Below, piece after piece: positions 50,248 to 58,499 of a stretch of DNA of 64,000 nucleotides. The stretch's first letter is position 1, and the number at the start of each line of letters is the position of its first letter. The stretch comes from JAAZMI01 sp964603615 (GTDB lineage Bacteria; Bacillota; Dethiobacteria; DTU022; UBA8154), in contig CAZRVU010000004.1 in assembly GCA_964603615.1 (NCBI GenBank), positions 1-64,000 of the forward strand. Direction: 5' to 3'. The position numbers were made by a program, and so were the translations under genes. The notes under the pieces are model-generated. The model saw only the letters and a program-made list of their open reading frames with translations, did no database searches and was not told the DNA's origin.

Positions 50248-51507
50248 CTAACGTTTTATGTTGATCAATTCAAGGAGCACCTCATCCGAGGTAGTGATCA
50301 CCCGCGTATTGGCTTGAAAAGCCCGGCTCGTGGTGATCATCTCCGTAAACTCCAAGGAGAGGTCGACATTGGACATCTCCAGGGAGCGGGAACGGATCAG
50401 GCCCCGCCCTTCCGTGCCGGGCGAGCCGAGGTGTGGCTCACCAGAGTTGGAAGAAATTTCGTAAAGGTTCCCGCCCTTTTTTAATAACCCCTCCGGATTG
50501 GTGAAGGAGGCCAGCGCCAACTGCCCGAGGGGCCGCACCATCCCGTTGGAATAAGTCCCCGTAATTACCCCTGTGGATTCGATGTTGAAGATGGCCAGAT
50601 CTCCCGGGGGGAAACCGTCCTGCCCCCGCAAGGAAACGCTGCTGGGATAAGCTAGCTGGGTTAAAGCAGAGAAGTCCGGGGTGATTTCAAGATCTGCTGC
50701 TCCTGCTCCGGAACCGAAGGAAAGTTCTACAGTAGTAGTACCTACCTCTTTATACTGGCCCCCATCCGAAAATGTGATGGTACCGGTAGTGCCGGTCGGG
50801 GCCGGGTTGTCCGGAAAACTACCGTCATTACTGTCAGTAGAGCTGATTGTGTAACTCCATTCATTATCACCTTTCTTTTCAAAGGTAAATGTTAGGCCGT
50901 GCCTGTTCCCAAGGGAATCGAAGACATAGGTATCATAGACACATTCTTCGGTTTCCGCCGCGGCGTCGAGGTTTCCGGAGAAGCTGATGTTGCTGGTAGC
51001 CCGGGCGATCATCTCTTCGCCGAGGGGGATATGGATCTTTTCCAGGGTTCCGGAAAGCTTCACTTCCCCCCCCCCATCTGTCCCGCCTTCCACGACCCAG
51101 CCCAGTAGCTGCAGGCCGTTGGCATTGACCAGAATGCCGGAGGAATCCCGCGTAAATGTGCCATCGCGGGTGTAATATTGCTGGTAACCATCCGTCACCA
51201 CAAAATAACCGTTGCCCTCGATAGCCAGGTCCGTCTCCCGGCCCGTGCTGGTAATCGCCCCCGGGGTGTGCAGCGTGTTGATGGAAGCTACCTCCATCCC
51301 CAGGCCGATCTGCATTGGATTAGCGCCCCCGCGGTTATCCTGGGGCGCCGTAGCTCCCTGCAGGGTTTGGCTGAAAATATCCTGAAAACGAACCTGACTG
51401 CTCTTATAACCGACTGTATTGACATTGGCAATATTGTTACCGATCACGTCCAACTTAGTCTGGTGGTTGCGTAAACCGGAAACTGCCGCAGATAATGAAC
51501 GCAACAT
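50248..51507 (-). CDS. flgE: Flagellar hook protein FlgE
   Basis: 419 residues. N-terminal MLRSLSAAVSGLRNHQTKLDVIGNNIANVNTVGYK, then LAIEGNGYFVVTDGYQQYYTRDGTF, a variable middle (about 180-290; Gly, Ser, Thr-rich), and a C-terminal SLEMSNVDLSLEFTEMITTSRAFQANTRVITTSDEVL. It is the hook monomer; size and ends rule out FlgG. FlbD, common after flgE in Firmicutes, is absent: motA follows at 138 bp. Confidence 0.95.
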   Translation of the reverse strand: MLRSLSAAVSGLRNHQTKLDVIGNNIANVNTVGYKSSQVRFQDIFSQTLQGATAPQDNRGGANPMQIGLGMEVASINTLHTPGAITSTGRETDLAIEGNGYFVVTDGYQQYYTRDGTFTRDSSGILVNANGLQLLGWVVEGGTDGGGEVKLSGTLEKIHIPLGEEMIARATSNISFSGNLDAAAETEECVYDTYVFDSLGNRHGLTFTFEKKGDNEWSYTISSTDSNDGSFPDNPAPTGTTGTITFSDGGQYKEVGTTTVELSFGSGAGAADLEITPDFSALTQLAYPSSVSLRGQDGFPPGDLAIFNIESTGVITGTYSNGMVRPLGQLALASFTNPEGLLKKGGNLYEISSNSGEPHLGSPGTEGRGLIRSRSLEMSNVDLSLEFTEMITTSRAFQANTRVITTSDEVLLELINIKR

Positions 51508-51775
51508 TTTGGCCCAGCCTGTTTACCCGGATTTTCCTGTGCAGGGCTGGCGGGAAGAAAGCTTTTCTGCCCTTCCGCCGCCGGTGTTTGTTCTCCCGGA
51601 GCCAGAAGGTTTATCCTTCTTCACGCTTCAGCAGATACTTCTGCAGCCCGGATTGTCCCGGAACACAGGCCTACTGCCCCCTTTCTTAATATGCTGACAT
51701 TATTTTTCTGCCACGCGCTGGGGCTGCTTCTGTCATTCCACAGCCCGGGGCCTCCTTAAAGCCAAAGGTCCGGCC

Positions 51776-52156
51776 CTACCCCACGATGACAGCACTGTCG
51801 ATATTGGTAAAAATATGTTCCTTCCTGCTTTCCCCGTCCAGGGCCGTGATAATCGTCCGGCTCTGCACCCCGGCCACAAAAGCCAGGTCTTTGTAAAGGA
51901 GCAAAGAAGAACGCCCCCCCTTGGCGGCCACTTTTTCCACCGCTTGCGTGAGCTTGCTGATCTCGGCAGCATCGAGGTTGATCTGGCGTGCCTGTAAACG
52001 CTGCCGGGCATGTGCAGAAAAGGTGAGGCCCCGGGTTCTGGTTTCTTCGAAGACACGGGCGAATTCTTCCCCTTTCCTCTTTGCTTTCCCTGCTGTCTTG
52101 GGGCTACCGGTTTCCGGCCGGGGAGGGATATAAGGTACGTCGAGACGATTAACCAC
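51776..52156 (-). CDS. TIGR02530-type flagellar operon protein
   Basis: 126 residues from GTG 52156 (133 from ATG 52177). The core GLTFSAHARQRLQARQINL, AVEKVAAKGGRSSLLLYKDLAFVAGVQSRTIITALDGES matches the small protein found between flgD and flgE across Firmicutes flagellar operons. The function is unknown; a hook-assembly role is likely by position. The GTG has AAAGGCGG upstream; the ATG has no site. A gap of 178 bp to flgD holds a small hairpin TGGCAA...TTGCCA and nothing else recognised. Confidence 0.8.
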   Translation of the reverse strand: MVNRLDVPYIPPRPETGSPKTAGKAKRKGEEFARVFEETRTRGLTFSAHARQRLQARQINLDAAEISKLTQAVEKVAAKGGRSSLLLYKDLAFVAGVQSRTIITALDGESRKEHIFTNIDSAVIVG

Positions 52157-52354
52157 CGCACCATCGCCGCCTTTCATTTCGGTAATGCCATTTAACAGCA
52201 GTTACCAACTTAACAGGTACCATCCTGTGTACACCTCGATAAAGAACAAGTCTTTTCAGCCTTCAGTGCAATTCAAATTTGGCAAAACTATTGCCATAAT
52301 CTGCTAGATTTTTTAGGATTTCTAGTTGGTTTGGCCCTGTATTCCAGCACTTTT

Positions 52355-52810
52355 TCAACTGCTTTCTTCCCCGCCAGTGGCCGGGCTTTCTACTTGCAAC
52401 ACTGCCTGCCAGGGAAATTCTTTGCCCTGCACCGTTAAAAGAGGCTTCCCGTCTTGCAAACGCACCGCGGTTACCTCACCCCGCAAAACCTGCCCGCTGT
52501 CTTCCCAGACTTCTACAATCTTGTTCAAAAGAGACAGGGCTTGAAACGGTTCCTGTGCAGCAGTAAATTCCTCTAAAGATTTTTGCATCTGGACGACCTT
52601 TTCCAGCAGGGTAAACTGGGCAATCTGTCCCATAAAATCCCCCATATCCTCCCCGCCGCTAAAAGGATCTTGATAGCGCAACTGGGTAACCAGCAACTTT
52701 AAAAAAGTATCCGCACCCAGATCCAACGTTTTGTTGGGAAGGGTGCCCCGCTCTTCTCCGTAAGCACCTGCAGAACCCGCCGGCCCCGACGGCCCGATCC
52801 CCGTCGTCAT
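52355..52810 (-). CDS. flgD: Flagellar hook-assembly scaffold FlgD
   Basis: 151 residues, the short Firmicute form. LGADTFLKLLVTQLRYQDPFSGGEDMGDFMGQIAQFTLLEKVVQM is the FlgD N-terminal domain; a short beta end follows (LRGEVTAVRLQDGKPLLTVQGK) in place of the large Tudor/Fn3 head seen in Proteobacteria. It caps the growing hook. It lies between fliK and the TIGR02530-type gene. Confidence 0.93.
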   Translation of the reverse strand: MTTGIGPSGPAGSAGAYGEERGTLPNKTLDLGADTFLKLLVTQLRYQDPFSGGEDMGDFMGQIAQFTLLEKVVQMQKSLEEFTAAQEPFQALSLLNKIVEVWEDSGQVLRGEVTAVRLQDGKPLLTVQGKEFPWQAVLQVESPATGGEESS

Positions 52811-52900
52811 TACTCCACCTCCTCGTTAGCAGTAAATATTTAAAAATATTTTTCATTTGCCTTCTAGATGGCAGCGCGTTGTTCTCTGGCCTGGATTCTT

Positions 52901-54526
52901 TTAGGCCAGGTAATTTACCTTCCGCCCTGTTCCCCATATTCCGGATAAAAGATCCCCATTTTCTCCGCCAGGAGCATTCTCCCCCATTCCGGCCCCTTTA
53001 GCTTTAGGGGCATCAGAAGCATCTGAAAAAGCACGGCCGCCTGTATCACCGGCAAAGGCAAAGCTATTTTCCCCCTCCGCCTGGACAAAAACAGCCAGGT
53101 GCTCAAGCGGCAAATTCACCTCCTGGAAACGCTGGCGCAAAGTATCCAACTGGCTCGCCAATAACTCTTTTACGGCGTGGTGTTGAGTAATAATCTCTGC
53201 CGTGAGCACCCCTTCTTGCAACTGGCGGACACGGATTAGCACCTCTCCCAAAAATTCCGGCTGCAGCCGCAAGCGCATCTCTTGTGCGCCGGAGATGCTC
53301 AAAGAGCCGGCCTGTTCGACGATTTGGGGAATAATTTTTGCGGGAAGATCCGGCAAAACGGGAACTTCAACGGGAGAACGAAGATCGCCCTGGTTATACT
53401 GGCTTTCCACTGCACCCCCCGCAAGGTTTTGCAGGGCAGCCCCGGCCAGTTCATCCGCCTCTCCAGAAGAGAGATCTCCTGCATTCGGGGAATTATCTAC
53501 TTCCTGCACCCCGGCACTCCCCGTCCTGACGAAAAGCTCTTTGCTTGAAACAGGGCTTCCCCCGCCAGGCCCTTCATGATTTTGCTCCTGTTGCCCCGAA
53601 AGGGGGGGCTCTATCTCCTTCACCCCTTCCTCAGAAAAAACCAGTTGGGAAAACAGCTCCTCTGCCAGCCCTGATTTTTCGGGCCTAGGCCCCAAGGCTT
53701 CTTCCCGCCCGGCAAACGAGCTGCCTCCAGATGAGCCCGCTTCCTCCGCTGCTAGCCCGTCAGGTTTAAACGCTTCAACTTCAACTTCACCCTCAGTTTC
53801 ACAGCGTGTTTCCTGTCCGGATAACAGTATCTCTGCCGGCAGATCTGCCGGCTGTTTTCCTCCGGGCGTCCCGGGCATGATAGCAGGAAACTGTTTACCG
53901 TGCTGTAACTGTTGCAGAAAATCGGGTTCGCTCCCGGTCAAGGCCTCCTCCGTCAACGGCAGCCCGGCAAGCATGCCTGCCGGGCCTTCCCGCCCCGGCA
54001 TGGTATCCTCCAGTACTCCTACTGCTGACAGCCAGGGGTGCCCCCCGTCATTTTCCTGACCGGGAAGGAACCCTTTGGCCAAAACAGATTCCCCCTTACC
54101 GGAATTTTCCGAACCTTGTTCCAATGATAAAATACCTTCGACAGCCGCCTCTTCCCCGGAGAAAACAGGCTGCAAAAAAGATGCCTCCATCTCCATCTCC
54201 AACCCCTCCGGCACCAGACCGCTCCCTTCCTCACTGGAACATTGTTCCTTATGCCCCGCAACTGAATCCGGCGGTAAAAGATCTTCTATGCCGCACGGCA
54301 GTTGTTTTTGGGCCTGTCCCGGCGATGAAGGGGAACCTGGCCTTTCAGCGTGCGGAAAGTCCCGTTTTTCCGGTGCAGTTAAGGAAAAAGAGCTCCAGGC
54401 CACCCTGTCCAGACAGAGGGCAAAGTTGCCCCTGGCAGTGCCCTGCTCGGCGGCGTGGCGGGGCCTTCCTGCCGGCAGCTCTTCCCGTTGCAAAACCGCG
54501 TCCAGTTGCAAAAAACCTGCTTGCAC
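52901..54526 (-). CDS. fliK: Flagellar hook-length control protein FliK
   Basis: 541 residues. Residues 1-400 are low-complexity, rich in Gly, Glu, Ser and Pro, as in most FliK rulers. The conserved C-terminal Flg_hook domain is at about 405-480: LRLQPEFLGEVLIRVRQLQEGVLTAEII and VKELLASQLDTLRQRFQEVNLPLEHLAVFV. It is secreted, measures hook length and triggers the FlhB switch. The DNA is visibly richer in GC than the neighbours, a result of its composition. Confidence 0.92.
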   Translation of the reverse strand: MQAGFLQLDAVLQREELPAGRPRHAAEQGTARGNFALCLDRVAWSSFSLTAPEKRDFPHAERPGSPSSPGQAQKQLPCGIEDLLPPDSVAGHKEQCSSEEGSGLVPEGLEMEMEASFLQPVFSGEEAAVEGILSLEQGSENSGKGESVLAKGFLPGQENDGGHPWLSAVGVLEDTMPGREGPAGMLAGLPLTEEALTGSEPDFLQQLQHGKQFPAIMPGTPGGKQPADLPAEILLSGQETRCETEGEVEVEAFKPDGLAAEEAGSSGGSSFAGREEALGPRPEKSGLAEELFSQLVFSEEGVKEIEPPLSGQQEQNHEGPGGGSPVSSKELFVRTGSAGVQEVDNSPNAGDLSSGEADELAGAALQNLAGGAVESQYNQGDLRSPVEVPVLPDLPAKIIPQIVEQAGSLSISGAQEMRLRLQPEFLGEVLIRVRQLQEGVLTAEIITQHHAVKELLASQLDTLRQRFQEVNLPLEHLAVFVQAEGENSFAFAGDTGGRAFSDASDAPKAKGAGMGENAPGGENGDLLSGIWGTGRKVNYLA

Positions 54527-54572
54527 TTTTTATCACCCCCTTTCCTGTTGCTATGAAAGCGCTTTCCTGCCC

Positions 54573-55031
54573 TTATTTTCTTTCCCCCAGGTATTGGCGC
54601 AAGGATAACTCATCATGAAAGCGCTGTTCTTTTACTTTTTCTTCCTCCTGGTAGCGCCCCAAATTTTTTTCCTTCAGCCTTTCCAGCACCTGGCAGCCCC
54701 GCCAGGAATCCACAACAACCTGCCGCTGCTCTTCTACCTTGCTGCAATATTCCTGCAACTCTTGCTGCTTTATTTCAGCACAAGCCTGGAGAAAAGAACG
54801 ATAGCTTTCGATATTTCTAAGAAGTTGAATATCCACTGTTGCGGCAACCCGCCCGCGATAAAATGTTAACAGCCCCAGCTCCTCCTGCAACAGGCCATCC
54901 AGTTCCTCCTGCAGCAGTTCGAGTTGCCGCTGACGGCGGGACAGCTCCTCTTCAGCTAATTTTTTTTGGCCGGTGCGATATTTTAAAACTCTTTGTAACC
55001 TGAATTCAAAACTCATCGGCATGCACACCAT
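54573..55031 (-). CDS. fliJ: Flagellar export chaperone FliJ
   Basis: 152 residues; nearly all coiled coil: FEFRLQRVLKYRTGQKKLAEEELSRRQRQLELLQEEL and a second long helix to the end. It sits inside the FliI ring and links it to FlhA. Three in-frame ATGs at codons 1, 4 and 6 make the exact start uncertain; MSFEFRLQRVL fits the family best. It is cut off from fliI by a 354-bp gap with an inverted-repeat element. Confidence 0.9.
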   Translation of the reverse strand: MVCMPMSFEFRLQRVLKYRTGQKKLAEEELSRRQRQLELLQEELDGLLQEELGLLTFYRGRVAATVDIQLLRNIESYRSFLQACAEIKQQELQEYCSKVEEQRQVVVDSWRGCQVLERLKEKNLGRYQEEEKVKEQRFHDELSLRQYLGERK

Positions 55032-55036
55032 TTTCC

Positions 55037-55063
55037 AGATCCCGGAGGCACTGCTCCGGATCT
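55037..55063. other. Hairpin in the fliJ leader
   Basis: AGATCC-c-GGAG pairs with CTCC-GGATCT around a six-base loop, ending just before the first fliJ ATG. On the leftward strand no T run follows; on the other strand TTTTATAATTT does. Confidence 0.45.
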
Positions 55064-55166
55064 TTTATAATTTGCCTCCAACTATCTTTTCGCCCGGAAT
55101 AACAATTTGTTAAGGGGAAAACCTGTTCAATAAAAAATAATAAACGATTCTACTGCAAAAATTACA

Positions 55167-55373
55167 TTCTGCTGCCTAAAACGAAATTTGCCAGGGCGGG
55201 AGCTGTAAAAATCAGCCCATGAAGATGCCACAATTTTGCAGCACAAATGGCAGGACGCCATTTTTAGGGCCTTTTGAAGAGGACGCCCCATGGGCCCGGG
55301 CGAAAAATTGTCAGTCGAAGGGATGCTGCTTTCAGCGCACGCCTTGCAAATTGAGTTTAGGCAGCAGAATCAA
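55167..55373. mobile_element. MITE-like element between fliI and fliJ
   Basis: ATTCTGCTGCCTAAA on the left and TTTAGGCAGCAGAAT on the right are perfect 15-bp inverted ends; they extend inward with AAATTTGC / GCAAATT to about 26 bp. Between them are some 150 bp without a gene, including the hairpin AAATGGC-AGGAC-GCCATTT. No clear target-site duplication is seen. It looks like a small non-autonomous element placed inside the flagellar operon. Confidence 0.5.
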
Positions 55374-55385
55374 TATTATATTAGA

Positions 55386-56711
55386 TCAGTCTTGAAAAAG
55401 TTCCGCCAAAACCTTTTTGCTTTGCTGCCAGGAAACGGATTCGACCCGATCCTGGCGAAGAAATGTTTGGATTTTGTCCCGGTAGGCTATCGCTTGATCC
55501 ACCTTGGGGCTGGAGCCTTGCACGTAAGCACCGATGTTGATGAGATCTTCTGCTTCCCGGTAGGCAGAAAGCAGCTCCTTGACCCGGGCTGCCTGTTCTT
55601 TATGTTCGGCGTCGATCAACTGGGGCATGAGCCTGCTAACGCTGCCTAAAACATCGATCGATGGAAAATGATTGCGGGAAGCCAACTCCCTGCTAAGCAT
55701 AATATGCCCGTCCAGTATGCCCCGCACTGCGTCGGAGATGGGTTCATTAAAATCGTCGCCATCTACAAGAACGGTATAAAAACCGGTTATAGAACCGCGA
55801 TCCGAAGATCCGGAACGTTCCAATAGCCGGGGCAGCGTTGCAAAAACAGAAGGGGTATAACCCTTTGTAGCCGGTGGCTCGCCAATGGTCAAGCCTATTT
55901 CCCGCAGGGCCATGGCAAAACGGGTCAGTGAATCCATCATTAAAATAACTTTCAAGCCCTGCCCCCGGTAATATTCTGCTACTGCCGTGGCCACCAGAGC
56001 AGCTTTCACCCGCTCCATCGCCGGGCGCTCAGAAGTGGAGACCACGACCACAGAACGCTTCAACCCGTCGGGACCCAAATCATTTTGAATAAACTCTCCC
56101 ACCTCCCGCCCCCGTTCACCAACGAGGCCAATCACACTTACATCGGCTTCGCTGTAACGGGCAATCATGCCCAAAAGCGTACTTTTGCCCACACCGCTTC
56201 CCGAAAAAATACCGATCCGTTGTCCCTGCCCGCAAGTCAAAAGCGTATCGATAGCCCGGACCCCGGTCACCATTACTTCTGTGATCGGCTTTCTTTGGAG
56301 GGGATGGGGAGGTGCATTTTCAACGAGCATCTCCTGCAGATCCCCCTGGTTTTCTGTCACACCCTGCAGGGGCTCGCCCAACCCATTGAGGACCTGGCCC
56401 AAAAGGCCGGGCCCCACCTTCACTAAAAAAGGCCCCCCTGTGGACTCCACAGAACAGCCAGGGCCAATCCCCTGCAGATCGCCGAGGGGCATTAAAAGCG
56501 AACGGCCGCGGCGAAAGCCAACGGCCTCCGCCAACACCGGGCCCTCTCCTTTTGCCGATGTCTCCACCAGGCAGACCTCTCCAATATTGGGGCGAATACC
56601 GCTAACCTCCATGACCAGCCCAATCACCTGCACAACCCGCCCCTTGAGCGTAAGCACGGAGTGTTTTTGAATCACTTCCCTGTATTTATGAAAATCTACC
56701 GGCCTGCTCAT
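55386..56711 (-). CDS. fliI: Flagellum-specific ATPase FliI
   Basis: 441 residues. F1-beta-like: Walker A GIFSGSGVGKSTLLGMIA, LVGERGREVGEFIQNDLG, Walker B KVILMMDSLTRFAMALREIGL and GSITGFYTVLVDGDDFNEPISD. It unloads chaperone-substrate complexes at the gate. The ATG overlaps the fliH stop (ATGA) and gives the family N-terminus MSRPVDFHKYREVIQ; the frame continues 42 residues into fliH without support. Confidence 0.96.
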   Translation of the reverse strand: MSRPVDFHKYREVIQKHSVLTLKGRVVQVIGLVMEVSGIRPNIGEVCLVETSAKGEGPVLAEAVGFRRGRSLLMPLGDLQGIGPGCSVESTGGPFLVKVGPGLLGQVLNGLGEPLQGVTENQGDLQEMLVENAPPHPLQRKPITEVMVTGVRAIDTLLTCGQGQRIGIFSGSGVGKSTLLGMIARYSEADVSVIGLVGERGREVGEFIQNDLGPDGLKRSVVVVSTSERPAMERVKAALVATAVAEYYRGQGLKVILMMDSLTRFAMALREIGLTIGEPPATKGYTPSVFATLPRLLERSGSSDRGSITGFYTVLVDGDDFNEPISDAVRGILDGHIMLSRELASRNHFPSIDVLGSVSRLMPQLIDAEHKEQAARVKELLSAYREAEDLINIGAYVQGSSPKVDQAIAYRDKIQTFLRQDRVESVSWQQSKKVLAELFQD

Positions 56712-57481
56712 CAGTCTATCTCCCCGGAATACTGCTGACCGGAAGAAACAGCCATCCCCAAAAGTTTTTTCCCTAAAATCTGCAACTCTTTCTGCAGCAA
56801 CATCTCCACCACTACTTCTTCCGATTCTAGGCGGCAATTGCCCGCGGCGATCTTTTCATCGGCCACTATCTCTAACAAGGCTCCTTCCCTTACCAATTCT
56901 TGCAAACCATAAAAATTTTCCCGGCAGATCTTTTCGTCCTGGGGGTTGACTTTGATGTAAACCTTTTCCCCGGCAGGAAGAGAACGCAACCCGCGGGCAA
57001 TCAAAGCCAAAATGCAACGGGAATCTATATTCACCGTATAATCCATCAATTTTTCTGCAATACTCAAAGCCAGGCTTATAATCTCTGGTTCCGCTTCCGC
57101 CAGGATTTCCTGGCGCTCTTTACCAGCCTCTTTTAAAGTTTGGCGGGCCTTCTCCACTAACTCTTGCGCCGATTTTTCACCCTGCCGGTAACCTTCTTGG
57201 AAACCTTCTTCCCGTGCTTTTTCGGCAATCAGGCGTGCTTCGGCTACTGCTTCCGCCAAAATGTCCCGGCGCAGCTTTTCACCCTCTTCCCGGGCAGCAA
57301 GCAAAATTTCTTCTTCTTGTTCGTCCCGCCTTTCTGCATCAACCGCAGGTATGGATGAAGAAATATTTTTTTGCAGAGCGGGCTCCGGTGATAATTTTTT
57401 TTCCAGTTTTTCCAGGCGCGGGTAGCATGTTTTCCAGCCCTTGACATCCAGGCCGCGCAATATCTTAGATGACAATGGCAT
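56711..57481 (-). CDS. fliH: Flagellar assembly protein FliH
   Basis: 256 residues. A long helical, Glu/Ala/Arg-rich middle (EILLAAREEGEKLRRDILAEAVAEARLIAEKAREEGFQEGYRQG, with GxxxG-like spacing) and a C-terminal domain like ATPase delta/VSC subunits (ISLALSIAEKLMDYTV, VYIKVNPQDEKI, GNCRLESEEVVVEM). It regulates FliI. The start MPLSSK is five bases after GGGGAGG and overlaps fliG by 17 bases. Confidence 0.92.
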   Translation of the reverse strand: MPLSSKILRGLDVKGWKTCYPRLEKLEKKLSPEPALQKNISSSIPAVDAERRDEQEEEILLAAREEGEKLRRDILAEAVAEARLIAEKAREEGFQEGYRQGEKSAQELVEKARQTLKEAGKERQEILAEAEPEIISLALSIAEKLMDYTVNIDSRCILALIARGLRSLPAGEKVYIKVNPQDEKICRENFYGLQELVREGALLEIVADEKIAAGNCRLESEEVVVEMLLQKELQILGKKLLGMAVSSGQQYSGEID

Positions 57482-58475
57482 CTTCTCCTCCCCTGGCAAT
57501 AATTATTTCACCGGTTTCATCTAAACGGCGAATAATCGCTACAACGAGCTGCTGGGCCTCCTCAACTTCACGCAGCCGTATCGGGCCCATAAATTCGAGA
57601 TCTTCTTTTAACATCTCTGCCGCCCGCTTCGATATATTCCGGAAAACCCGTTCTTTTACTTCCTCACTGGAGCCTTTCAAAGCCTTAGCTAAATCTTTGC
57701 TGTCAACTTCGCGGATCACGCGTTGGATAGAAGCATCGTCCAAACTAATAATATCCTCAAAAATAAACATGCGCTGCCGGATTTCGTCGGCTAACTCCGC
57801 GTCTTCTTTTTCTAACTCCTCCAAAATTATTTTTTCTGTGCCCCGATCTACGCTGTTTAAGATGTTCACAACCGTCTCCAGGCCACCGGCTTGTGTAAAA
57901 TCCTGCTGGAAGACAGTAGATAGTTTTTCCCGGAGAACTGTTTCCACTTCTTTTAATATCTCCGGGGAGGTCCGCTCCATGAGAGCAATACGCCGGGCAA
58001 CATCGGACCTCATCTCTTCCGGCAGATCGGAAAGAACCGCCGCTGCCTGCTGGGAATCCAGATAAGAAAGGATGAGCGCTATGGTTTGGGGATGCTCCTG
58101 GTTGATCATATTCACCAGTTGCGCGGGATCCGTATCACGTGCGAAAATGAAGGGCTTGACCCTCACCTGTTCTTTAAGGCGTTTGATTAATTCTACAGCT
58201 TTATGCCTTCCCAAAGTTCTTTCCAAAAGTTCACGCGCATAATCCACGCCACCCTCCAAAACATATTGCTGCGCCTGGCTAAAAAGTAGAAATTCCTCCA
58301 AAACTGCATCGCGCATCTCTTCGCCAATGCGGTCTAAATTGGCAATTTCCATGGTGACGTTCTCTATTTCTTTTTCAGTAAACTGTTTGAGAATACGAGC
58401 AGAGATCTCCGGCCCTAAAGCTAATATCACAATTGCTGTTTTTCTTTTCCCGGTAAGTTTTTTTTCCTTGGCCAA
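57465..58475 (-). CDS. fliG: Flagellar motor switch protein FliG
   Basis: 336 residues from TTG 58475, or 343 from TTG 58496. Domains N (GKRKTAIVILALGPEISARILKQF), M with EHPQTIALILSYLDSQQAAAVL (the EHPQ motif for FliM), and C with FEDIISLDDASIQRVIREVDSKDLAKALKGSSEEVKE, which holds the charged torque residues. It couples the stator to the rotor. TTG 58475 is favoured because GGGGGGATC is just upstream. Confidence 0.95.
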   Translation of the reverse strand: MAKEKKLTGKRKTAIVILALGPEISARILKQFTEKEIENVTMEIANLDRIGEEMRDAVLEEFLLFSQAQQYVLEGGVDYARELLERTLGRHKAVELIKRLKEQVRVKPFIFARDTDPAQLVNMINQEHPQTIALILSYLDSQQAAAVLSDLPEEMRSDVARRIALMERTSPEILKEVETVLREKLSTVFQQDFTQAGGLETVVNILNSVDRGTEKIILEELEKEDAELADEIRQRMFIFEDIISLDDASIQRVIREVDSKDLAKALKGSSEEVKERVFRNISKRAAEMLKEDLEFMGPIRLREVEEAQQLVVAIIRRLDETGEIIIARGGEDAIVI

Positions 58476-58499
58476 ATGATCCCCCCCGGTCAACAAAAG

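Noticed and set aside
51508..51775. Possible FlbD gene near flgE
   Set aside because: Neither this gap nor 50110-50247 has a frame with FlbD features; no small protein could be supported.
55290..55649. Rightward frame in the fliI-fliJ gap
   Set aside because: More than half is antisense to fliI and the rest lies in the inverted-repeat element.
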